This document shows positions 16,771 through 24,829 of a stretch of 42,053 bases of DNA, one piece after another. The notes below the pieces were generated by a model. The model worked only from the letters and a program-made list of their open reading frames with translations, did not search any database and was not told the origin of the DNA. Numbering within the stretch: the first letter of the stretch is position 1; every line of letters begins with the position of its first letter. The stretch is from Dehalococcoidia bacterium (GTDB lineage Bacteria > Chloroflexota > Dehalococcoidia > DSTF01 > JACRBR01): contig JAKFYB010000029.1 of assembly GCA_021731085.1 (NCBI GenBank), positions 1 through 42,053 of the forward strand. Direction: 5' to 3'. The position numbers were made by a program, and so were the translations under genes.

Positions 16771-17328
16771 ATGACGACAAGGTTCGACTTCGCTGACGCC
16801 TGGTGGTTCCGCGGGCCACTGCGCGCGCTGACGATCGCCGTCATCGTCTTTACGCTACTTTCGCTGGCGCCCGCCCTTACCGACGGGACGAATCCGGACC
16901 ATGTTCGCGCGTTGTTTGGCATCGTCGTGCTCTCGGCGTTCGTCCTTGGCGCTGTGCTGTTCTGGGTCGCCATCAGCGACAGCTACGTCGAGGTCAGCGG
17001 CGATACGATTGCCGTGCGGTTTGAGTCCTTCTTCAATGTGCGTATCCCCGTAGAGGGCATCGTGGACGTGCGGCCCCTCGATCCGCAGCCGCGCTTCAGA
17101 TTTCGTTGGGGATTGGCGACGAACTTCCGCGACCGCATCTCGTGTTCACACGGTGGCCGCATGCTTGTCCTCACGTTGTCGGAGCCGGTCACGGTGCGGT
17201 TGTGGCCGCGGACGTTGCTTGTGACCCGCTTCTGGCTTGCGGTCCCCGACGATCAGGCGTTTACGGCAGCGATTGAGCAAGTGCGGGCGGCGGCTTCCGC
17301 TCAACCCGTCACGCTTCGCGCTGCCTGA
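16771..17328 (+). CDS. Membrane protein with PH-like domain
   Basis: The protein has about 185 residues, with two transmembrane helices (residues about 18-40 and 52-75) followed by a soluble beta-rich region in which DSYVEVSGDTIAVRFESFFNVRIPVEGIVDVRPLD resembles a bacterial PH domain (DUF304-like): a short helix pair followed by a VxxxxIxIRF...IPxxxIxxV pattern. I chose ATG 16771; an in-frame TTG at 16723 would add 16 residues of atypical composition. It is divergent from the DUF4239-like gene and 63 bases upstream of pgpH. The function is unknown; such domains often bind lipid or a protein partner at the membrane. Confidence 0.75.
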   Translation: MTTRFDFADAWWFRGPLRALTIAVIVFTLLSLAPALTDGTNPDHVRALFGIVVLSAFVLGAVLFWVAISDSYVEVSGDTIAVRFESFFNVRIPVEGIVDVRPLDPQPRFRFRWGLATNFRDRISCSHGGRMLVLTLSEPVTVRLWPRTLLVTRFWLAVPDDQAFTAAIEQVRAAASAQPVTLRAA

Positions 17329-17391
17329 GTTGGTGTCCGCGGCTGTTGTTGGGCCGCGTCGGACGCTTGGCAGGCGCGCTACTATGGTTGC

Positions 17392-19614
17392 ATGACGACG
17401 GGCGTTCTCAATCGCGCGCGGCCCATCTCACGCTCGCGTGCGATCACGTTTGGCGTAGCGCTCGCGGCGTTGTTGCTCGTGGCGCTGTTCCCCTTCTTTC
17501 CCCAGCAGTTCAGCGTTCGCGTTGGGGATATCGCGTCCCGCACCGTAACCTCGCCGCGTGATGTGTCATTCGAGAGCACGTCATTGACCGAAACCAAGCG
17601 CGATGAGGCCGCAGCCGCAGTTCCGCCTTCGCTCGTCTTCGACCAGACCGTGCGTACGGAGCAGATCACCGCGTACGACGCCGTGATTCAGCAGATCGAG
17701 CGCATTCGCCTGCAGACGAGTGATGAGGCCAGGAAGCGCGAGCAACTGGAATCGCTCGGCCTCTCGGCGCGGACAATCGACACCGTGCTGGTACTGGACG
17801 ACGACGAGTGGGCAGCCGTCGTCACAGAGGGAGGGCGCGTCCTCACGCAACAGCTCAGCGTGTCCCTCGACGACAACAGCGTGCAGAGCGCACGTGACAG
17901 CGTCGATGCCGTAATCGGCGCCGAGTTCAGCGCTGACAGCGCACTCCTGGTGGCCGAGCTCGTACGGCCACTCATCGCCACAACCCTCATCGAAGACAGC
18001 GCACAGACTGAAGAGCAGAGGGCAGCCGCGCGTGCTGGCGTCTCGCCGGAGCTCGTGAATATCGCCGCCGGCGACATTATCCTCGCTGCGGGGCAGCCTG
18101 TTGATGAAGTGACGAGCGAGAAGTTTCGCGCGGCTGGCCTCGTGGCGCAGCGCGTGGAGTGGGAGAACGTCGCGGCGGCGGCAATCGTGGCGGCGGCGGC
18201 GGCGGCGGCGCTCGCGGGCTATCTGTTCGTGATGCAGCCGCGCGGCATCAATTCCGAGCGTCATCTGATCGTGCTCGCCGTTCTCACTGCGACGCCCGTA
18301 CTCGTTGCCAAGCTCTATCTGCCGCTCGTGATGCCCGACGACGAGAGCACATACTTGCCCTACATCCTGCCGATCGCCGCGGCGCCGATCCTGATCGCGG
18401 CCCTGCTCGAAACGGACGTCTCGGTCGTCGCGTCCGTCATCATCGGCTCGCTGGCCGCATTCATCAGCACGTTTCTGCCGGATCTCTCGCTGGTCGCATC
18501 AATCGGCGTGCTCGATACGTTCCGCCTGCTCGGTGTGTACGCGCTCGCGCCGATCGCCGGCATCTTCCTCGTGCACCACGCCGATCGGCTGAATCGGTAC
18601 CTTACAGCGGGCGTCGCCGTGGCCGGCGCTTCATACGTGATCCTGTTGTCGACCTGGCTCGTCGAGAACAACCGCGAGCCCGAAGACCTGGCATGGATGG
18701 CACTCGCGGCGAGCGTCGGTGGTATCAGCGCGGGTATTATCGCGGCGGGTGCGTTCGTGACGGCGGGGTCGCTGTTCGGCGTGACGACGCGGCTGCAGCT
18801 GATGGAGCTGTCGCAGTTAAACGCGCCGCTGCTGCGACGACTTCAGGACGAAGCGCCAGGCACGTTCCATCACAGCATCCTTGTCGGCAACCTCGCCGAG
18901 CGCGCGGCGGATCTCATCGGCGCAGATCCGCTGCTGACCCGTGTTGGCTGCTACTACCACGACATCGGCAAGACGCTGCAGCCGGGCATGTACATCGAAA
19001 ATCAACTAAACGGAGAGACGACGCCGCACGAGGACATGACGCCGGAAGAGTCGGCAAGCACGATCATGCAGCACGTCATAGGCGGTGTAGCACTGGCGGA
19101 ACACGAGCACCTGCCCGCGCGTGTGCAGGCGTTCATCCCGGAGCATCACGGCACGCGGCTTGTCGCGTACTTTTACCGCAAGGCTGCGGAGAAGGACCCG
19201 GACATCGACCCGGCCGCGTTCACGTATCCGGGCCCGCGTCCGCAGTCAAAGGAGACGGCGATCGTCATGCTCGCCGACTCGACGGAAGCGACCGTGCGCA
19301 GCGCGACGGATCGCTCACCGGAACAGATCAGCGAGATGGTGGACGCCGTGATCGCCGAGCGCCTGTCAGAGGGGCAGCTCGACGAGAGCGACCTGACGCT
19401 GCGAGACATCCGGACGATCGCGGAGAGCTTCAAGACAACGATGCGCGCCGTCTACCACCCGCGCGTCGCGTACCCGGCGCCGAGCGCGGCTGAGGAACGC
19501 CGCCGTATCCTGCGGTTGCCGACGATGCGCCCACCAGCGCCGACAGCGCCATTGCCGCCGCCTGCCGTCACGAAGACGGCGACGCCGCGCCGGAAGCGGA
19601 AGTGGGAGCAGTGA
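17392..19614 (+). CDS. pgpH: PgpH/YqfF-type 7TM-HD cyclic-di-AMP phosphodiesterase
   Basis: This is a 740-residue protein with the three-part layout of the 7TMR-HD family. It has an N-terminal transmembrane helix with a large extracytoplasmic domain (residues about 45-250, containing the SxRDVxxxxT pattern SPRDVSFEST and ending before ENVAAAAIVAAAA), seven membrane helices (about 255-465), and a cytoplasmic HD domain (about 490-690). The metal motif is complete: FHHSILVGNLAERAADLIGAD, then His522-Asp523 in YYHDIGK, QHVIGG and EHHGTRLVAYFY. Homologues hydrolyse c-di-AMP to pApA and so influence potassium and osmotic balance. In many bacteria this gene precedes ybeY; here a HEAT-like gene follows instead. 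The C terminus is Pro-rich and basic. Confidence 0.93.
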   Translation: MTTGVLNRARPISRSRAITFGVALAALLLVALFPFFPQQFSVRVGDIASRTVTSPRDVSFESTSLTETKRDEAAAAVPPSLVFDQTVRTEQITAYDAVIQQIERIRLQTSDEARKREQLESLGLSARTIDTVLVLDDDEWAAVVTEGGRVLTQQLSVSLDDNSVQSARDSVDAVIGAEFSADSALLVAELVRPLIATTLIEDSAQTEEQRAAARAGVSPELVNIAAGDIILAAGQPVDEVTSEKFRAAGLVAQRVEWENVAAAAIVAAAAAAALAGYLFVMQPRGINSERHLIVLAVLTATPVLVAKLYLPLVMPDDESTYLPYILPIAAAPILIAALLETDVSVVASVIIGSLAAFISTFLPDLSLVASIGVLDTFRLLGVYALAPIAGIFLVHHADRLNRYLTAGVAVAGASYVILLSTWLVENNREPEDLAWMALAASVGGISAGIIAAGAFVTAGSLFGVTTRLQLMELSQLNAPLLRRLQDEAPGTFHHSILVGNLAERAADLIGADPLLTRVGCYYHDIGKTLQPGMYIENQLNGETTPHEDMTPEESASTIMQHVIGGVALAEHEHLPARVQAFIPEHHGTRLVAYFYRKAAEKDPDIDPAAFTYPGPRPQSKETAIVMLADSTEATVRSATDRSPEQISEMVDAVIAERLSEGQLDESDLTLRDIRTIAESFKTTMRAVYHPRVAYPAPSAAEERRRILRLPTMRPPAPTAPLPPPAVTKTATPRRKRKWEQ

Positions 19615-19623
19615 AGCTGGAAG

Positions 19624-20250
19624 ATGGATGATAGGCCGATGGATGGTCGAGGTGAGGCTGTCGAGCAGACCGACGTGTTCGCGCGACTCAACGCAAAGTC
19701 TTTTCACGAGGAGCTGAACGCCGATGAAACGAGCTTGCTCTGCCGTGAATTGCTGTCGGACTCTGCCACTTCGAAAATCGTCCTGCTGCAGGCGCTCGGA
19801 CATGCGAGTCCTGCGTGCGCACCCGCCGTCGCTCAGTTTATAGAGCAGACGACGAACGACCAGGCAGCAGCCTACGCACTCGGCGTGTTGGTGCAGAATT
19901 ATGATCGTGGATGGGACTATCGGGCGAAGATCGTCGATTGGCTCAGCGGTTCAGATTCCGAGAACTCTGAGCTTCTGTTGGGCGCGATCGGTTGCGTGGG
20001 TGTACTGCTTCACGATAGATGGGATGGCGACCTCGCAGAGCGACTTCTGAAAATTCACGATGATCCCGATCGACGCGCGGTCATGAGGGCGGCGGCACTC
20101 TACGCGATGGGCGACGCACTGCATGAAGCGTGGGCAGCTCGCAGCGGCTTCACTACAGCAATTCTGAATGATGCCGACGTGGGCAGAAGGCTGACAGGGC
20201 GCATTCGACAACGCCTGGAGGAGAAGGGTGACGAACCGCTGCACGCCTGA
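19624..20250 (+). CDS. HEAT-repeat-like hypothetical protein
   Basis: This 208-residue soluble protein is made of successive helical pairs with Ala/Leu patterning (KIVLLQALGHASPACAPAVAQFIEQ, QAAAYALGVLVQNYD, ELLLGAIGCVGVLLHDRW, RAVMRAAALYAMGDALHEAW). This suggests a HEAT or Armadillo-like alpha-solenoid used for protein binding. No catalytic motif is seen. It begins ten bases after the pgpH stop and ends six bases before the -35 box of the cobalamin operon promoter. Its start (ATG 19624) has GGAAG nearby; ATG 19639 is an alternative. The function is unknown. Confidence 0.7.
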   Translation: MDDRPMDGRGEAVEQTDVFARLNAKSFHEELNADETSLLCRELLSDSATSKIVLLQALGHASPACAPAVAQFIEQTTNDQAAAYALGVLVQNYDRGWDYRAKIVDWLSGSDSENSELLLGAIGCVGVLLHDRWDGDLAERLLKIHDDPDRRAVMRAAALYAMGDALHEAWAARSGFTTAILNDADVGRRLTGRIRQRLEEKGDEPLHA

Positions 20251-20255
20251 TCCTA

Positions 20256-20284
20256 TTGACGGCGTGGTGCTGCTGTCGTATGTT
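20256..20284 (+). promoter_or_regulatory. Promoter of the cobalamin-uptake operon
   Basis: TTGACG (20256-20261) and TATGTT (20279-20284) are separated by exactly 17 bases. The predicted start near 20291 lies about 15 bases before the first helix of the cobalamin riboswitch, as expected. Confidence 0.65.
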
Positions 20285-20304
20285 CAACGCACAACCAAAT
20301 AGAT

Positions 20305-20426
20305 GCGCTTGAGGACGTCGTCCCCCGAGGGGATGATCAAAGGGCAAGCCGGTGAGAATCCGGCGCTGTCGCGCAACTGTGTGGTCCGCCTACCGCGGGC
20401 CGAGTCAGAAAACCTTTCTCAAGCGA
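20305..20426 (+). promoter_or_regulatory. Cobalamin riboswitch aptamer
   Basis: Helix P1 is formed by CGCTTGAG (20306-20313) and CTCAAGCG (20418-20425). Inside are the conserved core AAAGGGCAAGCCGGTGAGAA, ATCCGGCGCTG, CGCAACTGT and the 3' element GAGTCAGAAAACC. This is the B12-sensing element that lowers expression when adenosyl- or methylcobalamin is abundant. CCTTTCTC (20413-20420), which includes part of P1, can instead pair with GAGAAAGG (20442-20449), giving a ligand-dependent switch. A hairpin terminator follows at 20483-20507. Confidence 0.93.
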
Positions 20427-20482
20427 ATCCGGAACCTTCGCGAGAAAGGGGCGGGAATCATGTTCAACGAACACTGAAGCCT

Positions 20483-20507
20483 GACCTCGAACGATGCGTT
20501 CGAGGTC
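20483..20507 (+). terminator. Riboswitch expression-platform terminator hairpin
   Basis: GACCTCGAACG and CGTTCGAGGTC form a perfect 11-bp stem with a 3-base ATG loop, followed by TTCTGTTATCC. The T-tract is weak, but the position between aptamer and first gene fits attenuation of the cobalamin operon. Confidence 0.65.
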
Positions 20508-20535
20508 TTCTGTTATCCAAACACCCACCCACCTA

Positions 20536-20554
20536 CGCGGGCTGAAGGCCCGCG
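20536..20554. repeat. REP-like GC hairpin
   Basis: CGCGGGC (20536-20542), loop TGAAG, and GCCCGCG (20548-20554) form a short palindrome flanked by CTA and CTAC. Elements of this look (CGCGGGCTGAAGCCCGCG) are, from memory, frequent extragenic repeats in some bacterial genomes. Only one copy is in this window. Confidence 0.4.
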
Positions 20555-20578
20555 CTACAGGTTCATCAGGAGATGATG

Positions 20579-22162
20579 ATGCGACGGTTTCTTGTCGCGT
20601 GTTTGGCGTTGACCGCGGTCGTTGCCGCCAGCACGCAATCCTTTGCCGCAGAGCCACAGATGGACGCGGCCGACAACGCGGTCTCGTACATAGACGGCAT
20701 ACAGAATGCCGACGGCGGATTCCCGGGGTTTAGCCCGTCGTCGTCGGCGGGTTCGACGCTGGACGCCGTGTTTGCGCTGTCGGCGGCGGGCGTCGACCCG
20801 AAGTCGGTCACGAACGGCGGTCTGGGGCCGGATGACTATCTTGCAACGCAGGCCCCGGCGTTCAGTGCGTCATCGCCGGGATCGGCAGCGAAACTGGTGC
20901 AGGGTGTGCTGACGATGGACCTTGACGAGACGAACTTCGGGTCGATCAACCCGCTGGCCGTGATGCATTCGAACTACACGCCCGGCACGGGCGCGTACGG
21001 GACGGACACCTTCGCGCAGTCGCAGTACATCCTTGCGCTGGATGCCGCCGGCCTTCCGATACCACCGCTGGCTGTGACGTATTTGGCTTCGCTTCAGCTT
21101 GGCAACGGTTCGTGGGAGTACTGCTGCGGGTTCGGCGGCGACACGAACACGACCGCACTGGCAATTCGAGCACTGACTGCGGGCGGCGTTGTGCCAGCCG
21201 ACCCGGACATCGTCGCCGGCATCGCGTTCCTGATGGCGAACCAGGAGGCCGACGGCGGCTTTCCGTATCTGCTGTCGTTTGGCTCGGAGCCAAACTCAAC
21301 GGGCTTTGTGACACAGGCGCTCGTCGCGGTAGGGCAGAACATCGACGCTGGCGGGCCATGGGACAAAGGCGTCGGCCTGACGCCGCAGGCGTTTCTGCTC
21401 GGGTCACAGGATCCGACAACGGGCGCGCTCGAGTACTTCGGCAACGACGACGCATTCGCGACCTACCAGGGGCTCCCCGGCCTGACGCTGGCCGCGTTCC
21501 CGGAACAGGCCGACGTTGACGGCGACGGTCTGCTGTACGCCGCAGACAACTGCGCGACCGTCGCCAATCCCGCGCAGGCGAACTACGACGCCAACTTCAT
21601 CGACCAGACGCCCCCTTCCACGCAAGACGACCTCACCTGGATCATGTCCGACGGCCGTGGTGACGTGTGCGATCTGGACGCCGACAACGACGGCATCGCG
21701 AATGGCGCTGAGGCCACGGGCTGCAACAGCAGCGGCTCTCTGTCTTCCACCAACCGCGACACCGACGGCGATCGCGTCATCGACGGTGCGGAGTGCGCCA
21801 TCGGCACGAACCCCGGCAGCGCGGCGAGCAAGCCGACGCCGGCACAGTGCGCCGCTCATCTCAGCGTTTCGTTGCCAACAGACACCGACGCTGATGGGAT
21901 TCGCGATGCGACAGAGTTCTGCGGGTACATGAGCTCGCGGACGGACAGCGACACGGACGGTGACGGCGCGGACGATGGCTGCGAAGTCGCGTCGTTCAAT
22001 GTCGACACCGTCGTCAATCCCGCCGACATGGGGCTGCTTGCAACCGAGATGCTGCGCGCCGCTCTACCGTCGGCGAAGCTCGCGAACATGGATGTGAACA
22101 AGGACGGTGTGCTCAACCCTGCGGATCAGGGCATCGTCGCAAGCTTGTTTGTGCCGTGCTGA
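20579..22162 (+). CDS. Secreted alpha/alpha-toroid protein with TSP3/dockerin-like tail, probable cobalamin-binding subunit
   Basis: After a signal peptide (cleavage near SFAAEP, residue 23) come about 280 residues of prenyltransferase/squalene-cyclase-type toroid repeats (AVSYIDGIQNADGGFPGF, SLQLGNGSWEYC, MANQEADGGFPYLLSFG), each followed by a Thr/Ser-x-x-A-x-x-A-L helix. The same fold forms the alpha domain of human intrinsic factor and transcobalamin. Residues about 310-465 hold calcium-binding thrombospondin type 3 DxDxDGxxD repeats, and the last 60 resemble a dockerin pair (VVNPADMGLLA, DVNKDGVLNPADQGIVA). It is the first gene after a cobalamin riboswitch and heads an ECF transporter operon, so I infer capture of corrinoids outside the cell. 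Of three consecutive ATGs, 20579 has the best spacing from AGGAG. A terpene-cyclase role is unlikely, because the protein is secreted and no DxDD motif is seen. Confidence 0.8.
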   Translation: MRRFLVACLALTAVVAASTQSFAAEPQMDAADNAVSYIDGIQNADGGFPGFSPSSSAGSTLDAVFALSAAGVDPKSVTNGGLGPDDYLATQAPAFSASSPGSAAKLVQGVLTMDLDETNFGSINPLAVMHSNYTPGTGAYGTDTFAQSQYILALDAAGLPIPPLAVTYLASLQLGNGSWEYCCGFGGDTNTTALAIRALTAGGVVPADPDIVAGIAFLMANQEADGGFPYLLSFGSEPNSTGFVTQALVAVGQNIDAGGPWDKGVGLTPQAFLLGSQDPTTGALEYFGNDDAFATYQGLPGLTLAAFPEQADVDGDGLLYAADNCATVANPAQANYDANFIDQTPPSTQDDLTWIMSDGRGDVCDLDADNDGIANGAEATGCNSSGSLSSTNRDTDGDRVIDGAECAIGTNPGSAASKPTPAQCAAHLSVSLPTDTDADGIRDATEFCGYMSSRTDSDTDGDGADDGCEVASFNVDTVVNPADMGLLATEMLRAALPSAKLANMDVNKDGVLNPADQGIVASLFVPC

Positions 22163-22175
22163 GGACGGTGAACGC

Positions 22176-23237
22176 GTGAATCAGATCGAACAGCGGCGAG
22201 GATTGTTGCATCCGGCGTGCTGGGCGGCGTGGCTTCTCGCCGGTGTGACGTGCGTGATGCTGACCTCGAACCCACTGTATCTCGCGACGCTCGGGTTGTG
22301 TGCGCTCGCCGTGTATGCGGCGTGGCGCCGGCCCGAGCGTCGGGCGCTAGACACGCTGCTTCTGGTCTCGATCGGTGTGGCGCTGCTCACGCTGCCGCTT
22401 AATCTTGCGACGGGTAGCAGCGGCGCGACAGTGCTCTTCACGCTTCCCGAGATTGTGCTGCCGGGCTGGCTCGCGAGTGTGCGGTTCGGCGGCGACGTCA
22501 CGGCAGAGTCGATGCTGTTCGCAGCGACACGCGCGCTCGGATTGATCGCCATCATCGCGATGGTGTGTGCGTTCAATGCGGGCGTCGATCACTTCCGGCT
22601 GCTGCGGCTTGTCCCGGCGAGCATGGCGCAGCTCGGCATCATCCTCACCGTCGGTGTCGTACTTGTCCCCGAAACGATCGCGCGCGCGGCCGCCCTTCGC
22701 GAAGCGCGTATCGTGCGTGGTCATGGCGGTGGCATGGGCACGTACATCGCACTCTTGCTGCCACTACTCGCCGAAGCGCTGGAACGCTCTGTGCAGCGAG
22801 CGGAGTCGCTCGATGCGCGCGGCTTCGGGCGGCTGGCTGCCCAGCGTGATCCGCGCACAGTCATCGTGGTGGTTGCGTGCGTCGCAGGTGCGGCGATCGC
22901 GTTCTTCGCTTCGTACTACGTGGACCATGGCTCCGCCGCCTTCGCGAGTGGTGCTGGGTTGGCGCTTGTTGCCGTTGTGATCGCATGGCGGCAGGGAAGA
23001 ACAGGTGGTGCCGTACGCATGCGCCGCGCACCGCTGCTGCGGCCGGACATCATCGTCGTGGCCGCGAGTGGTTTCGCCGTCGCGACGTTCATGACGATGC
23101 GACAGTTTGGAGTCGGCGGTCTTTCCTACCTTCCCTTCCCAGAGGTCGTGATCCCTGAGTTCGGCATTGCTGCCGCTGCGGGCATTCTCCTGCTTGCCGC
23201 GCCGACCCTGTTCGCCGGTGGAGGGCGGCGGCTGTGA
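22176..23237 (+). CDS. ECF transporter T component (EcfT/CbiQ-like)
   Basis: The protein has about 353 residues with hydrophobic helices at both ends. It carries the coupling motifs of ECF T proteins that contact the ATPases: REARIVRGHG near residue 175 and ESLDARGFG near residue 210 (the Ala-Arg-Gly signature). It would be the permanent membrane scaffold of the cobalamin ECF importer. The start is GTG 22176 with GAGGAC about nine bases upstream, 13 bases after the toroid gene. The C-terminal region contains extra helices (IIVVAASGFAVATFMTM and later) beyond the usual T component length of about 260 residues, so it is somewhat long. It overlaps the ATPase gene (GTGA, 23234-23237). Confidence 0.87.
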   Translation: MNQIEQRRGLLHPACWAAWLLAGVTCVMLTSNPLYLATLGLCALAVYAAWRRPERRALDTLLLVSIGVALLTLPLNLATGSSGATVLFTLPEIVLPGWLASVRFGGDVTAESMLFAATRALGLIAIIAMVCAFNAGVDHFRLLRLVPASMAQLGIILTVGVVLVPETIARAAALREARIVRGHGGGMGTYIALLLPLLAEALERSVQRAESLDARGFGRLAAQRDPRTVIVVVACVAGAAIAFFASYYVDHGSAAFASGAGLALVAVVIAWRQGRTGGAVRMRRAPLLRPDIIVVAASGFAVATFMTMRQFGVGGLSYLPFPEVVIPEFGIAAAAGILLLAAPTLFAGGGRRL

Positions 23238-24829
23238 GCATGGTGCAAGCCCGTGGGCTAACGTTCTCGTACGGATCATCGCCACGCCCGGCGCTTCGCG
23301 ACGTTTCGTTCGATATTCGCGATGGCGAACTCATCGTCCTCGCAGGACCATCCGGCGGCGGCAAGTCGACGCTACTGCGCTGCATCAACGGCCTCATTCC
23401 GCACTTTCACGGCGGCACATTCGGCGGCGAGGTGCAAATCGCGGGCGTTGATACGCGCACCCGGCAACCGCGCGAGCTGGCATCGCTCGCGGGCATGGTG
23501 TTCCAGGAGCCGGAAGCACAGGTCGTCGCGAACACGGTCGAGGACGAGATCATCTTTGGGCTCGAGAACCTTGGCACTCTGCCAGCGGTCACGCGCAAGC
23601 GACTCGAGGAGATGCTCGACGCGCTCTCGCTCGTGCACCTGCGCAATCGCGAGATGACGACGCTTTCCGGCGGCGAACGCCAGCGCGTCGCAATCGCCGC
23701 CGTGCTGACGATGCAGCCCCGCGTGCTCCTGCTCGACGAGCCGACGTCGCAGCTCGATCCGCAGTCGGCGCAAGATGTGCTCGCGAAGGTGGTGGAGCTA
23801 CGTGACGAGATCGGGTTGACCGTAATGGCGGCGGAGCATCGGCTCGAACGGCTAGCGGCGTACGCGGATCGATTCATGACCGTCGGCCACGGTTGTGGCG
23901 TTCGCATGCTCGAACCGCGGGAGGCGATGAGCGAGGATATCTCGGCCCCGCCGGTCGCGCGCATCGGTGCGGCACTTGGCTGGTCGCCGCTGCCGCTATC
24001 GCTCGCGGAAGCCCGCCCGTTCGTGCGTAGTGCGACGGACTCTGTCAGTCCTGACCGCACGCCAATCTCGTCGGGCGACAACGTCGTGATGGTCCAAGGT
24101 CTGCGCGTGACCCTGGGCGAGACGCGCGTCCTGAACGGGATCGACGTTGAGCTGCAAGCCGGCGAAATCGTTGCGCTGATGGGCAGAAATGGTGCCGGCA
24201 AGACGACGCTCCTCCGCGCGATCGCCGGGCTGATTCCGGGATCACGCGCGAGCATCGCGTTCGCCCGGGAGGCCGAGGGCCGCGAGTTCTACCGGCATGT
24301 CGCTTACGTCGCCCAAGATCCCGCTGCGATGTTGTACGCGTCGACGGTGCGGGCAGAGATCCTGGATGTGCTCAACGGCACGCGGCGTGATGGTTCCGTC
24401 GACGACGCGTTCCATGAGTGGCAGCTGCACGACATCGCGGATGCAAATCCGCGTGACCTGAGCGTAGGCCAGCGGCAGCGCGTCGCACTCGCGGCGATGC
24501 TCGCTGGTGCGCCGGAGCTCATCTTGCTCGACGAGCCGACGCGAGGCATGGATGCGCGCACGGCAGATCTACTCGTCGCGAACCTGCAAATACGTCGGTC
24601 AGCGGGCGCCTGCGTCGTGCTCGCTAGTCACGAAGTCGAGCTTGCCGCCCGCTGTGCTGACCGCGTAATCCTCCTTGCCGATGGCGACGTAATCGACGAC
24701 GGTCCGCCGGCGAAGGTGCTCAGCGGTTCTCTCGCCTTCGGTACGCAGGCCAACAAGCTGTTCGGCGGCGATGTCTTAACTGTGGAAGACGCGCTCGCAT
24801 TCACGCGGTCGGCGGAGTTCGCGCGATGA
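23234..24829 (+). CDS. Fused double ATPase of ECF transporter
   Basis: This is a 531-residue protein made of two complete ABC ATPase domains. The first (residues about 5-235) has Walker A GPSGGGKST near 37, signature LSGGERQRVAIA, and Walker B LLLDEPTSQLDP. The second (about 285-515) has Walker A GRNGAGKTT near 316, signature LSVGQRQRVALA, and Walker B LILLDEPTRGMD. This corresponds to EcfA1 and EcfA2 fused into one chain, a form common for ECF importers in high-GC Gram-positive-type bacteria. It powers the neighbouring T and S components. The start is GTG 23234 (an ATG follows two codons later). The stop overlaps the DUF4430 gene (ATGA). Confidence 0.94.
   Translation: MSMVQARGLTFSYGSSPRPALRDVSFDIRDGELIVLAGPSGGGKSTLLRCINGLIPHFHGGTFGGEVQIAGVDTRTRQPRELASLAGMVFQEPEAQVVANTVEDEIIFGLENLGTLPAVTRKRLEEMLDALSLVHLRNREMTTLSGGERQRVAIAAVLTMQPRVLLLDEPTSQLDPQSAQDVLAKVVELRDEIGLTVMAAEHRLERLAAYADRFMTVGHGCGVRMLEPREAMSEDISAPPVARIGAALGWSPLPLSLAEARPFVRSATDSVSPDRTPISSGDNVVMVQGLRVTLGETRVLNGIDVELQAGEIVALMGRNGAGKTTLLRAIAGLIPGSRASIAFAREAEGREFYRHVAYVAQDPAAMLYASTVRAEILDVLNGTRRDGSVDDAFHEWQLHDIADANPRDLSVGQRQRVALAAMLAGAPELILLDEPTRGMDARTADLLVANLQIRRSAGACVVLASHEVELAARCADRVILLADGDVIDDGPPAKVLSGSLAFGTQANKLFGGDVLTVEDALAFTRSAEFAR

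Noticed and set aside
18159-19493. 444-codon plus-strand frame within pgpH
   Set aside because: Arg-rich shadow of a GC-rich gene; pgpH has all its HD motifs in the other frame.
20579-22162. Terpene or squalene cyclase
   Set aside because: The toroid repeats fit, but the protein is secreted, I see no DxDD catalytic motif, it carries a calcium-binding tail and it lies in a B12 operon.
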